64,000 nt of DNA, taken from NCBI GenBank assembly GCA_017962375.1, contig JAGCVJ010000007.1, positions 1 through 64,000 of the forward strand, written 5' to 3'. Shown piece by piece: positions 17,083-23,768 of this stretch (positions are counted from its first letter, which is position 1; each line of letters begins with the position of its first letter). Origin of the DNA: Bacteroidales bacterium. Its GTDB lineage: Bacteria; Bacteroidota; Bacteroidia; Bacteroidales; UBA932. Under the pieces are notes generated by a model, which worked only from the letters and a program-made list of their open reading frames with translations, searched no databases and was not told the DNA's origin. Both the position numbers and the translations under genes were made by a program.

Positions 17083-17571
17083 TTATTTTGAATCTGCGTC
17101 TTTCTTGAGTTTCAATGTGCCGTCAAGCTTATAGGTTCCTTCAACGAAAAGGCTCTTCTTTTCAGATTCCACTTCAACCGGAGCAATCTTTACAGAATCA
17201 TTGCCGTACTGAGGATTCTGCTCCGGGTTGTCAGACGAGCGGTAAACCACATATACCTCGTCTTTGTCAAAACTGTAGTACATTTCCTTATCCACCGTAA
17301 GCACTCCGTTCGTATCTGTCTTTTCAGCAATCATTTCCGTATTGTCAGAGTCTGTCGATTCGTGAGTTCTGATTCTCAAAGTGGCATTCTTGACAGGATT
17401 GCCCTCACTGTCCTGAACATTGACTTTTAGCTTGAACACCGTGTGCGGCGCCCCGTACTCGCATATAACTCCAGGATCGCTACCCCTATTGCAGGTGCAA
17501 GACGACAGCCCCAGAACCGAGATGACGCTTGCCAGCAGATACTTCCAAAATGCCTTGATTCTCTTTGCCAT
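17083..17571 (-). CDS. Putative rSAM-associated lipoprotein (third in cluster)
   Basis: 162 residues. The signal peptide ends in lipobox LSSC (Cys25), immediately followed by a second Cys pair (TCN). The shared motif is Tyr39-Gly-Ala-Pro42, then the Ig-like/CarboxypepD_reg segment FKLKVNVQDSEGNPVKNATL and the family C-terminal block DSVKIAPVEV and GTYKLDGTLKLKKD. It lies downstream of the radical SAM gene on the same strand, separated by 70 bases that contain a strong hairpin. It is inferred to be a substrate or partner of the radical SAM enzyme, as for its paralogues. Confidence 0.85.
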   Translation of the reverse strand: MAKRIKAFWKYLLASVISVLGLSSCTCNRGSDPGVICEYGAPHTVFKLKVNVQDSEGNPVKNATLRIRTHESTDSDNTEMIAEKTDTNGVLTVDKEMYYSFDKDEVYVVYRSSDNPEQNPQYGNDSVKIAPVEVESEKKSLFVEGTYKLDGTLKLKKDADSK

Positions 17572-17580
17572 AATAAAAAC

Positions 17581-17623
17581 AATTTGCGTCAGCGATTGAA
17601 CAATTCCATCACTGACGCAAATT
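17581..17623 (-). terminator. Intra-operon hairpin between the radical SAM gene and the third lipoprotein
   Basis: Inverted repeat AATTTGCGTCAG (17581-17592) / CTGACGCAAATT (17612-17623), 12 bp, reinforced by an inner GAT/ATC pairing. On the minus strand it is followed by a U-rich stretch and then, within 10 bases, by the lipoprotein ATG. It could be an attenuator, a partial terminator or an mRNA-stabilising stem that lets lipoprotein and enzyme be made in different amounts. Confidence 0.6.
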
Positions 17624-17641
17624 TATAAAAAAATCTGTGAT

Positions 17642-18727
17642 TTATTTCAGGCGGTCGAGGTGGCAGAACTGGAGGCTGCCGTCCGAGTTCCTCAGATGCA
17701 TGCCGCCGCCTTCACAGTAGCGGAAGAACTTGCAGGAGCCGCACTGGCCGGTTTTCATCCAGGATCTGTCACGATAAACCTGGAAGCGGTTGTTCCACAC
17801 TTCCATAAAATCGTCCTTGTATATGTTGCCCTGGTTGTAGTCCGCCCTGATGCTCACGCAGGCGGAGATGGAGCCGTCGTTGAGCACTGAGCCCACATTC
17901 ACTCCGGCGTGGCAGCGGAACAGATGACCTCTCACCTTTCCCTCCAATGGCCCCAGGAAGCCCTCGCAGGCATAGTCGCACTTTATACGGCCTTCCTTGC
18001 GAGTATCTTCTATGAACTTCATCACACCCCGGAAACGCTCGTTGTCCAGCTGCATCATAGGATCGTACTTGCCCCTTCCGGACGGGAACACGGTGAACAC
18101 TCTCCACCGCTTCAGCCCCATCGAGATAAGCATCTCCTTTATCTGGCTGAGCTCGTTATAGTTTCTCTGGTTTACGCAGGTAACCACGTCAAAGGCCAGT
18201 TCATCGCCGGCCGCTATAGCCAGCTTGATGGCTTCTACCGCCCTCTCGTAGCTTCCTTCACGGCCTCTCATCCAGTCGTGAGACTCCTTCAGGCCGTCCA
18301 GACTCACCGTCATGGAATGCAGGCCGGAAGCCATCAGCCTCCTGAACCTGTCCGGAGTCATTGCAAAGCCGTTGGTTACCATTCCCCACGGGAAGCCTTT
18401 CTGGATTATCTTGCGCCCGCATTCCTCCAGGTCTTTGCGCATCAGCGGCTCTCCTCCGGTCAGTATCACCAGGATATGCCCTGGATCATCCCCCACTTTC
18501 TCGCAATAGGCCTTTACGGAATCCAGCACCTTCAGAAAATCTTCCGCCTTCATAGACATTGCAGACGGCAGAACCTTGCAGTCGCTGCCGCAGTGCCTGC
18601 AATGCAGGTTGCAGGACAGCGTGCATTCCCAGAACAGCTGCTTGAGCTTATGCTCCTTTATGTCTATGTGCCTGATTTTCCGCTCTGCCTCGCAAGCCAG
18701 CCAGGTCTTGAAAGGAAGTCCTCTCAT
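17642..18727 (-). CDS. Radical SAM/SPASM enzyme of the rSAM/lipoprotein system
   Basis: 361 residues. The radical SAM cluster motif CNLHCRHC (Cys39, Cys43, Cys46) sits near the N-terminus, with GGEPL about 45 residues later. A SPASM-type C-terminal region follows with Cys-rich segments CHAG, ACVS, CGSCKFFRYC and a final FCHLD for auxiliary FeS clusters. SPASM enzymes typically modify ribosomal peptides or proteins. Here it is embedded among four lipoproteins, two upstream (19205-19645 and 18749-19189) and two downstream, which is the gene pattern of the rSAM/lipoprotein system described only by bioinformatics in Bacteroidota (recalled as TIGR04133). The chemistry performed is unknown. Confidence 0.93.
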   Translation of the reverse strand: MRGLPFKTWLACEAERKIRHIDIKEHKLKQLFWECTLSCNLHCRHCGSDCKVLPSAMSMKAEDFLKVLDSVKAYCEKVGDDPGHILVILTGGEPLMRKDLEECGRKIIQKGFPWGMVTNGFAMTPDRFRRLMASGLHSMTVSLDGLKESHDWMRGREGSYERAVEAIKLAIAAGDELAFDVVTCVNQRNYNELSQIKEMLISMGLKRWRVFTVFPSGRGKYDPMMQLDNERFRGVMKFIEDTRKEGRIKCDYACEGFLGPLEGKVRGHLFRCHAGVNVGSVLNDGSISACVSIRADYNQGNIYKDDFMEVWNNRFQVYRDRSWMKTGQCGSCKFFRYCEGGGMHLRNSDGSLQFCHLDRLK

Positions 18728-18748
18728 ATCACGATCAATTCAAACAAA

Positions 18749-19189
18749 TCAACTATTCTGCCTTTCCTTGAGCTTTAGATCAACTTTCATCTCGTATGTT
18801 CCGTAGTCCCAGCGGCCATCTCCCTTCCCCACCTTCTCAGCCTTCACGGCAACAGAATCGTCTTTGAACTTTCCCTCATGCCCCGGATTGCCTTCCTCAT
18901 AGTAAACCACATTGGCCCCCTCTATAAGCTCCATCTCGTGGATCATGACATGCCGAGTCACGGAAAGAGTTCCATCCTCTCCCGTAACCTCATCGCGGAT
19001 CCATCTGTTATCCTTCAGATCCTTGAACACCAGGCTTGTATTCCCCACCGGATTGCCGGCCTGGTCCACTACCGTGGCCTTTAGTTTAAGTTTAGCTTGA
19101 GGGCATCCGTACTCCACCTTAGGCGCACACCCTGAGAACCCGGCCAGGGCCAGGATTCCCACAAGCACTTTTCTAAAACTCAGTTTCAT
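18749..19189 (-). CDS. Putative rSAM-associated lipoprotein (second in cluster)
   Basis: 146 residues. Lipobox GFSGC (Cys21) is followed after only five residues by the shared motif Tyr27-Gly-Cys-Pro30. The regulatory-like domain LKLKATVVDQAGNPVGNTSL and the C-terminal block DSVAVKAEKV and GTYEMKVDLKLKER align with the other three paralogues. The gene ends 21 bases before the radical SAM start and begins 15 bases after the first lipoprotein gene, so these three are clearly one transcript. The variable third motif position is Cys here, against Thr, Ala and Ser in the paralogues. Confidence 0.85.
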   Translation of the reverse strand: MKLSFRKVLVGILALAGFSGCAPKVEYGCPQAKLKLKATVVDQAGNPVGNTSLVFKDLKDNRWIRDEVTGEDGTLSVTRHVMIHEMELIEGANVVYYEEGNPGHEGKFKDDSVAVKAEKVGKGDGRWDYGTYEMKVDLKLKERQNS

Positions 19190-19204
19190 ATCCAGACAAT
19201 AATG

Positions 19205-19645
19205 TTATTCTACTTTCTTTTTCAGCCTCAGCGATGCCTTTATCTCATATGTTCCTTCGTGCCAGTCTCCATGGCCTTTCTTGTATGAAGACAGGACTCT
19301 TACCGAGTCGTCTTTGTACTTGACCGGCAAACCTGCGTTATGATTCCCTATGAAAACTATGTTAGCCCCTTCTTTGAGGTTATCGGAACCATAGTGTGAA
19401 TAATCCAAATCGTGAGAATAATCTATCTTGCCCTGGGCGTCAGTTACCAGTTCAAGGTGTTTGTGATTATAGTTCAAGTCCTTGAACTCCAGCTTTGCGT
19501 CTGCCACCGGCTGGTTAGCCTCGTCTGTCACCGTTCCTTTTATCCTGAGAGTTGTATAGGGAGAGCCGTAGGCGGCACATCCTATGGTAACACTCATTCC
19601 AAAGGCTGAAACCACAAAGGCCAAAAGTTTTCTTCTAGTTGTCAT
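19205..19645 (-). CDS. Putative rSAM-associated lipoprotein (first in cluster)
   Basis: 146 residues from ATG 19645 (a second ATG lies three codons upstream at 19654). The signal peptide ends in a TIGC lipobox (Cys23) and the YGSP motif follows at once (Tyr26-Pro29). The conserved Ig-like segment LRIKGTVTDEANQPVADAKL and the C-terminal DSVRVLSSYK and GTYEIKASLRLKKK complete the family layout. It is the first gene of the minus-strand operon, with its promoter presumably between 19646 and the divergent tRNA-Leu. Confidence 0.85.
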   Translation of the reverse strand: MTTRRKLLAFVVSAFGMSVTIGCAAYGSPYTTLRIKGTVTDEANQPVADAKLEFKDLNYNHKHLELVTDAQGKIDYSHDLDYSHYGSDNLKEGANIVFIGNHNAGLPVKYKDDSVRVLSSYKKGHGDWHEGTYEIKASLRLKKKVE

Positions 19646-19730
19646 AGCAAACAATTCTTAACCTTTGACAAATATAACAAATATCTATCCAAGTAACTTG
19701 CAACTACCTTGCAAATTGTCAGAAAAATAA

Positions 19731-19738
19731 TACCTTTG
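19731..19738 (+). promoter_or_regulatory. Promoter -7 box of tRNA-Leu
   Basis: TACCTTTG fits the Bacteroidota TAnnTTTG box, with TTGC about 18 bases upstream as the -33 element. It ends 9 bases before the first base of the tRNA, as expected for a short leader. Confidence 0.6.
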
Positions 19739-19747
19739 CAGTCCAAT

Positions 19748-19829
19748 GCGGGTATGGCGTAATTGGCAGCCGCGCCAGACTTAGGATCTGGTGGAGTAAT
19801 CCGTGGGGGTTCGAGTCCCTTTACCCGCA
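19748..19829 (+). tRNA. tRNA-Leu (anticodon TAG)
   Basis: The acceptor stem GCGGGTA (19748-19754) pairs with TACCCGC (19822-19828), followed by discriminator A. The anticodon loop carries TAG within CAGACTTAGGATCTG. The extended variable arm and TTCGAGTCC T-loop fit a class II leucine tRNA. No CCA beyond the discriminator is encoded. No duplicate of its 3' end was found downstream, so there is no sign of an integrated element using it. Confidence 0.95.
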
Positions 19830-19893
19830 CAAACATCATTCTAATGGTCAAGCGAACAACTTAGAATGGTCGTTTCCATAAGTTATTGATAGC

Positions 19894-19927
19894 ACAGGCA
19901 TCCGACTCTCACAGGTGCCTGTTTTTT
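19894..19927 (+). terminator. Terminator downstream of tRNA-Leu
   Basis: ACAGGCA (19894-19900) / TGCCTGT (19916-19922) stem followed by a run of six T. The same ACAGGCA/TGCCTGT stem is reused in the terminators at 21226, 22854 and 23957. Confidence 0.8.
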
Positions 19928-19930
19928 CTT

Positions 19931-19938
19931 TATCTTTG
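19931..19938 (+). promoter_or_regulatory. Promoter -7 box TATCTTTG before the immunity-like gene
   Basis: TATCTTTG matches TAnnTTTG exactly and lies 21 bases upstream of the ATG at 19960, directly after the terminator T-run. Confidence 0.55.
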
Positions 19939-19959
19939 TCAAAAGACAAATAAGTACTT

Positions 19960-20361
19960 ATGAAAACAAAAGATTTCTCCATTCAAAATAGCGACAATCA
20001 TATCTGCTTTCATCTTCATTATCCTGGAGAAGGATTGGATTTTAAGGCAATAATCAAATACGAGTATCCATGGAGGGCAATTACCTTAGAGCATGACTGG
20101 GGAATCGGAATGGAGCAGTTGCAAGCATTTCTGGAAGAACTGACATCTATGCAGAATAGTCTCACGGGGAAAGCGAATCTGTCATCATTTGAAGGAGATT
20201 CTATTGTTCTTTCTATTATTGATGAGTTAGGGCATATTGATGTTGAAATAAAGGATGGGCTAAGGGATTCTGATGCTTATTTGCAAATCTGTTTTAGAAT
20301 AGACCAATCTTATCTTCCAGACATCATTAAACAAATGGAAGCCCTCTGTACATCCAATTAA
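19960..20361 (+). CDS. Small cytoplasmic protein, possibly WapI-like immunity family
   Basis: 133 residues with no signal peptide. The pattern (an early GEGLDFKAIIKYEYPWRAIT strand block, a helix with LEELTSMQNSLTGKANLSSF, then LGHIDVEIKDG and a C-terminal DQSYLPDIIKQMEAL) resembles WapI/DUF6228-type immunity proteins, small alpha/beta proteins that neutralise contact-dependent toxins. This is from memory of the family pattern and not certain. No toxin gene is adjacent; orphan immunity genes are common in Bacteroidales. Its base composition is more AT-rich than that of the housekeeping genes to the left. Confidence 0.7.
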   Translation: MKTKDFSIQNSDNHICFHLHYPGEGLDFKAIIKYEYPWRAITLEHDWGIGMEQLQAFLEELTSMQNSLTGKANLSSFEGDSIVLSIIDELGHIDVEIKDGLRDSDAYLQICFRIDQSYLPDIIKQMEALCTSN

Positions 20362-20402
20362 ACTCTTTGTCGCTTTAAACACAGGTCTTTCTAAAATTTC
20401 TT

Positions 20403-20477
20403 TATATTTGCAGTGTCATAAAAGCAAGTGAGTAGAACAAAGTAGACATTCAGCCCATAATGAGTGTCTACTTTTTT
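20403..20477 (+). ncRNA. Candidate sRNA unit: promoter followed at once by terminator (copy A)
   Basis: A TATATTTG box (20403-20410) is followed about 28 bases later by a 14-bp hairpin (20439-20452 / 20461-20474, one G-U pair) and six T (20472-20477). No open frame of useful length fits between. A nearly identical unit occurs at 23769-23843 and a diverged one at 22368-22446. The unit would give a transcript of about 60 bases. The hairpin may equally terminate a lost minus-strand gene whose 3' end lies just beyond it. Confidence 0.45.
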
Positions 20478-20484
20478 ATTCATC

Positions 20485-20527
20485 GCTGAGCCCTGCTTGA
20501 TAGTCTTTGAGCCATTGGGAGAAGGTG
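20485..20527 (-). pseudogene. Antisense gene-end remnant (copy A)
   Basis: Read on the minus strand this segment encodes FSQWLKDYQAGLSDE followed by TAA just before the hairpin. The same C-terminal sequence recurs at 22736-22850 and 23846-23946, each time cut off upstream. No intact parent gene exists in the window. Confidence 0.45.
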
Positions 20528-20555
20528 ATTATTACGACTACAATTTATATATATA

Positions 20556-20590
20556 TTTTTTTTTTTGGGGTGGGGGGATTGCTATATTTG
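20556..20590 (+). promoter_or_regulatory. Promoter with T11 and G-rich tract before a lipoprotein gene
   Basis: T11 (20556-20566), GGGG T GGGGGG (20567-20577), five bases, then the -7 box TATATTTG (20583-20590), 22 bases before the ATG at 20613. The order T-run, G-run, 5-base gap, -7 box is identical to the minus-strand promoter at 17040-17070. Confidence 0.6.
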
Positions 20591-20612
20591 TGGCAATAAA
20601 AGGTTTTTAGCA

Positions 20613-21191
20613 ATGAAAAAGTTACTATTTACAATGCTTTTTATGCTCACCGCTCTTCTCATTGCTTCTTGTGAAAAGGCAGATACAACAGCAGTGGATG
20701 AAGATATTATAGCGGGAGAAGAAGTGGTAGAGGGAACAAACGGCGGTATTTATTTGGATGGAAAACTTATAATTCCTCTCCGTTCCGCTTTCGTTGGAGG
20801 CGCATTTCCTACTCCATATGTGAATTCTAACCGTTGTCATATTTATGAGAAAAAATTCAAAACGGGACCATTATGGAATGAGGTTAAAGAAACCGCATAT
20901 ATTACTGGTGTGAAATATTCAGAGAAAGAATATTCTTCCATGAGTCAGTCTATAGAACGTATAGAAATAACAGTGCCAGCGGGAGTTTCTGGGTTAAGCG
21001 GAACATTGGCTATTCCTTTGACTCAGGGGCAATATAACGGAGGGTGTGAAAAAGTATCTGCAGTAAAATTTCATAATTATGATTTTGCATTGGACAAGGA
21101 GGGAAAGATTGATATTGAGATTACTCTTACAGATGGACGTTCTCTCCGCATTTATTATGCAGGTGCAACACCATACGATGGTTATATCTAA
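20613..21191 (+). CDS. Hypothetical lipoprotein
   Basis: 192 residues from ATG 20613; the frame continues upstream through the G-tract promoter, so the earlier start is rejected. MKKLLFTMLFMLTALLIASC is a textbook lipoprotein signal with lipobox IASC. The mature part starts with an acidic spacer, followed by a beta-rich domain with Gly and Tyr turns (GGIYLDGKLIIPLRSAFVGG; SGLSGTLAIPLTQGQYNGG; DGRSLRIYYAG). I do not recognise the family. It sits at the start of an array of small exported proteins, and its promoter carries the slippage-prone tract. Confidence 0.75.
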   Translation: MKKLLFTMLFMLTALLIASCEKADTTAVDEDIIAGEEVVEGTNGGIYLDGKLIIPLRSAFVGGAFPTPYVNSNRCHIYEKKFKTGPLWNEVKETAYITGVKYSEKEYSSMSQSIERIEITVPAGVSGLSGTLAIPLTQGQYNGGCEKVSAVKFHNYDFALDKEGKIDIEITLTDGRSLRIYYAGATPYDGYI

Positions 21192-21225
21192 TTGACAATT
21201 TAATACAAAAATTGCACAAAAGAGC

Positions 21226-21257
21226 ACAGGCATCCTAATCTAATGGATGCCTGTTTT
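21226..21257 (+). terminator. Terminator (ACAGGCATCC stem) of the lipoprotein gene
   Basis: ACAGGCATCC (21226-21235) / GGATGCCTGT (21245-21254) with a 9-base loop and T-rich 3' side. The distal half passes straight into the promoter module of the next gene; the same fused terminator/promoter recurs at 22854 and 23957. Confidence 0.85.
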
Positions 21258-21280
21258 GTTATTATAATCGGAATAAACAC

Positions 21281-21288
21281 TATCTTTA
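21281..21288 (+). promoter_or_regulatory. Promoter -7 box TATCTTTA of repeated module (copy 1)
   Basis: TATCTTTA, with TTTTG about 22 bases upstream, 25 bases before the ATG at 21313. The surrounding block AATCGGAATAAACACTATCT is identical at 22891-22911 and 23994-24013. Confidence 0.5.
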
Positions 21289-21312
21289 TATCGAGATAAA
21301 TCTTTTCTAAAA

Positions 21313-22329
21313 ATGAATAAGTTGAGTATCCGCATTTTGATTTGGCTTATGATGCTTTTCTCTTCAGCGATGGTTTGGGGACAAAAGCATGAGAAAGAGC
21401 TTTCTTTTGCTCTTTCAGGAATGGCGGACAATACTTATTCATTTACACGAACGATGAATAAAAGATGGGAGGCTCAAGAACATATTAAAAGAATTGCTAC
21501 TGACAAAGATTTGGATTCACTTGCCCGTTATTGCAGCATTCCTGCTGTCAAAGCGTTGGCTTTTCTGACCTTAGCTCAAAAGCAAAGCGACAAGTGCTTT
21601 GAAATAGTTGTATCATCGTTGAAAGACACTTCACAATTTCTTGCTTTTACATACGATATGGGAAGATGGTTAAACATAGCCTCTTTCTTTCTGGATGTTG
21701 TCAATGTCAAATATGAAGAAGGAATAAGTGTACTTTCTGATGAACAAATGATTCATCTAGACAGCCTTATTGTATTCACTCCAGGGTTAAGACACATTTA
21801 TATGACACCTTATGCCACTAGAGTTGCATATCTCCAAGATATTCATGACAGGGTGAAAGAATTGTTCTATGAAGGACATCCAGAGGTCTTGCCATTACTT
21901 GCATCCTATAAACGCCCTGAAGATAAATTATTATTACTATCGGCTCTTCGTGAGTTCAAAGTTGGATTGGATGAGAAAGGTCGGATAACAGGACGGAAAG
22001 GAGCCACAGATGACGCTCTTGAAGCAATCAAAAACTGGCCAGATGAGGCTTTTATCCCTGCCTTGGAGGAAATCAGAGATTATGAACTTGCAAGTAATTA
22101 TTTCAGCTACAGTGAAACAATTCCGTTGTTCAAAGCAGTAATGGCATACGATAACGACTGGGCTTATAACTTCATTGAAGATATGTTCATTTTCATTACC
22201 GTGGCAGCAAAGCACGAATCCTCCTTTTCGGAGTGTCTTTACCGAGCTTTCAAGGAAGAGACAGAAAGACAGCGCTTTAAACCTTTGATAGAAAAGTTCG
22301 GTAAGAATCACTTATATGTCAAAGACTGA
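21313..22329 (+). CDS. Exported protein with HEAT-like helical domain, array member 1
   Basis: 338 residues. A signal peptide (MNKLSIRILIWLMMLFSSAMVWGQ) is followed by a helical region (about 24-130) with the segment DLDSLARYCSIPAVKALAFLTLAQKQ, shared almost unchanged with the lipoprotein at 22939. The rest, with repeated PEVLPLL/ALREF-style helices and EAIKNWPDEAFIPALEEIRD, looks like HEAT-type repeats. I do not recognise a named family; periplasmic location is inferred. The first ten codons are identical in DNA to those of the unrelated gene at 24041, showing that promoter and signal peptide travel as a unit in this region. Confidence 0.75.
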   Translation: MNKLSIRILIWLMMLFSSAMVWGQKHEKELSFALSGMADNTYSFTRTMNKRWEAQEHIKRIATDKDLDSLARYCSIPAVKALAFLTLAQKQSDKCFEIVVSSLKDTSQFLAFTYDMGRWLNIASFFLDVVNVKYEEGISVLSDEQMIHLDSLIVFTPGLRHIYMTPYATRVAYLQDIHDRVKELFYEGHPEVLPLLASYKRPEDKLLLLSALREFKVGLDEKGRITGRKGATDDALEAIKNWPDEAFIPALEEIRDYELASNYFSYSETIPLFKAVMAYDNDWAYNFIEDMFIFITVAAKHESSFSECLYRAFKEETERQRFKPLIEKFGKNHLYVKD

Positions 22330-22367
22330 TTTTTGCCGTAAGTACTTGTCGTTTATAAAGATTTCTT

Positions 22368-22446
22368 TATATTTGCATCGAGTTATTGAAAAAAGACAGC
22401 AAGAAAAAAGACAGACATCTATTCTCTCAGTGGATGTCTGTTTTTT
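22368..22446 (+). ncRNA. Candidate sRNA unit: promoter plus terminator (copy A', diverged)
   Basis: A TATATTTG box (22368-22375) and upstream TTGT are followed by an A/G-rich leader and a hairpin ACAGACATC (22411-22419) / GATGTCTGT (22433-22441) with a T run. The promoter side is nearly identical to the unit at 23769, while the transcribed part is different. It lies 39 bases after the stop of the preceding gene and has no coding frame. Confidence 0.4.
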
Positions 22447-22534
22447 GTTTTCTTGGAGATAATTAACCGATGGGAGGTACTGAAGCAGGGGAGCCTTTTG
22501 TTTCACACTGTCTTTAATAATTTCAATAACTTAT

Positions 22535-22675
22535 ATGGAAACAAAGCAACGCTTGACTCAAATCACCATTAGGGTGTGTGTTGAGAGGAAAGTCAAAGTA
22601 AGAGCGCATATACGTCTCCGAAATGGCAGACTCGAAAAGGTTAAGTGCCATTATCGCAGATTGAGAGTTATCTGA
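22535..22675 (+). CDS. Possible 46-residue basic protein
   Basis: ATG at 22535 to TGA at 22675 encodes METKQRLTQITIRVCVERKV and on to CHYRRLRVI, rich in Arg and Lys. It fills the otherwise gene-free 600-base gap 22330-22938. I do not recognise it and see no signal peptide. Such a compact basic frame with an ATG may be a real small protein or a fragment. The remainder of the gap holds the sRNA-like unit, the antisense remnant and the repeated terminator/promoter. Confidence 0.35.
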   Translation: METKQRLTQITIRVCVERKVKVRAHIRLRNGRLEKVKCHYRRLRVI

Positions 22676-22735
22676 GATAAAAGAGGCTGAACCTTAGCCT
22701 AACGGCTGACGCTACTCTATCCCATCGGTTTTTTA

Positions 22736-22850
22736 TTCATCTAAATCGTTGAGCCCTGCTTGATAGTCTTTGAGCCACTGGGAGAAGTCGTACATCTCCA
22801 TAAAGTCATCGTAGAATGTTAGAGAGTCTGTAAGAAAATTGCACTTTTAT
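22736..22850 (-). pseudogene. Antisense gene-end remnant (copy C)
   Basis: The minus-strand frame reads TFYDDFMEMYDFSQWLKDYQ then AGLNDLDE and a stop at 22736-22738. The matching stretch at 23846-23946 has the same peptide with a different last few residues. The upstream coding part is missing, so this is a duplicated 3' fragment. Confidence 0.45.
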
Positions 22851-22853
22851 AAA

Positions 22854-22884
22854 ACAGGCATCCGTGGAATCGGGTGCCTGTTTT
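22854..22884 (+). terminator. Terminator of repeated module (copy 2)
   Basis: ACAGGCATCC / GGGTGCCTGT stem (22854-22863 / 22872-22881) with T-run, directly followed by the promoter block with TATCTTTA at 22908-22915 that serves the gene at 22939. Confidence 0.8.
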
Positions 22885-22938
22885 GTTATTATAATCGGAA
22901 TAAACACTATCTTTATATCGAGATACATAGTTTCTAAA

Positions 22939-23742
22939 ATGAATAAGTTGAATATTGCTTTTTCGGTTTTGCTGGGCATGCTTTTGTCTTGCACCTCGGT
23001 GCCTAGTCAAAAACATGAGAGACAGCTTGCCAGGGCTATATCAAAAATGTCGAACAATGTTTATTGCTTAACTGACTATAACGGCTGGGGAGGTAACCAT
23101 AAAGGTTGGAAAAATCAGGAAAGGATAAAGAGCATTGCAAATGATGACGACTTGGACTCTCTGGCCAGGTATTGCAGTATTCCTGCTGTCAGGGCATTGG
23201 CTTTTAGCACATTAGCTCAAAAACAAAGTGAAAGATGTTTTGATATTCTAATCTCCTCTCTGTCAGACTCATCCACTTTTGAAATATGCGCATATGATAT
23301 TTGGGGAGCTACCACTATTGCTTCTTATTTTCAAGATGTGGCCTGCTATGACGAAGACGGAAAAGAAAGGATATTTTTCACCGATATACAGAAGCATCTT
23401 TTGGACAGTCTGGTTAAGAGCTTTAATCTCAATGATGTTGACGTCAAACCATCTTTTCAGAATGACACAACAATGGCCAACTTCCAAAAGTGGGTAAAAG
23501 CCAACATGTGGTACCCTGAAGACCAACCAGACGCATTCGGCAGAGTGATTGTTGATTTTGACATATTGCCTGACGGGCATGTCTCAAATGTGATAATTAC
23601 AAGAGGTCTATGCGAATCTATAGACAATGTGATTCATACGGTTATTATTAGCTCTCCTCAATGGACTCCTGGCGAAAAATACGGGCAAAAATGCACTACG
23701 AGAATTAGAGGTCTGGGTATTTACTGGAGAGGTCCTGAGTAA
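22939..23742 (+). CDS. Lipoprotein with HEAT-like domain and TonB C-terminal-like domain, array member 2
   Basis: 267 residues from ATG 22939; the open frame extends 25 codons upstream through the promoter. Lipobox LLSC (Cys18). Residues about 25-110 are paralogous to the 338-residue neighbour (DLDSLARYCSIPAVRALAFS). The C-terminal ~85 residues switch to a TonB_C-like domain: FQKWVKANMWYP, then GRVIVDFDILPDGHVSNVII, TRG, and SSPQWTPGEKYGQKC. Such domains normally contact TonB-dependent receptors, yet there is no proline-rich linker or inner-membrane helix here. The domain swap relative to the neighbour suggests recombination within the array. Confidence 0.8.
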   Translation: MNKLNIAFSVLLGMLLSCTSVPSQKHERQLARAISKMSNNVYCLTDYNGWGGNHKGWKNQERIKSIANDDDLDSLARYCSIPAVRALAFSTLAQKQSERCFDILISSLSDSSTFEICAYDIWGATTIASYFQDVACYDEDGKERIFFTDIQKHLLDSLVKSFNLNDVDVKPSFQNDTTMANFQKWVKANMWYPEDQPDAFGRVIVDFDILPDGHVSNVIITRGLCESIDNVIHTVIISSPQWTPGEKYGQKCTTRIRGLGIYWRGPE

Positions 23743-23768
23743 GTACATGCCGTTCTATAAGATTTCTC

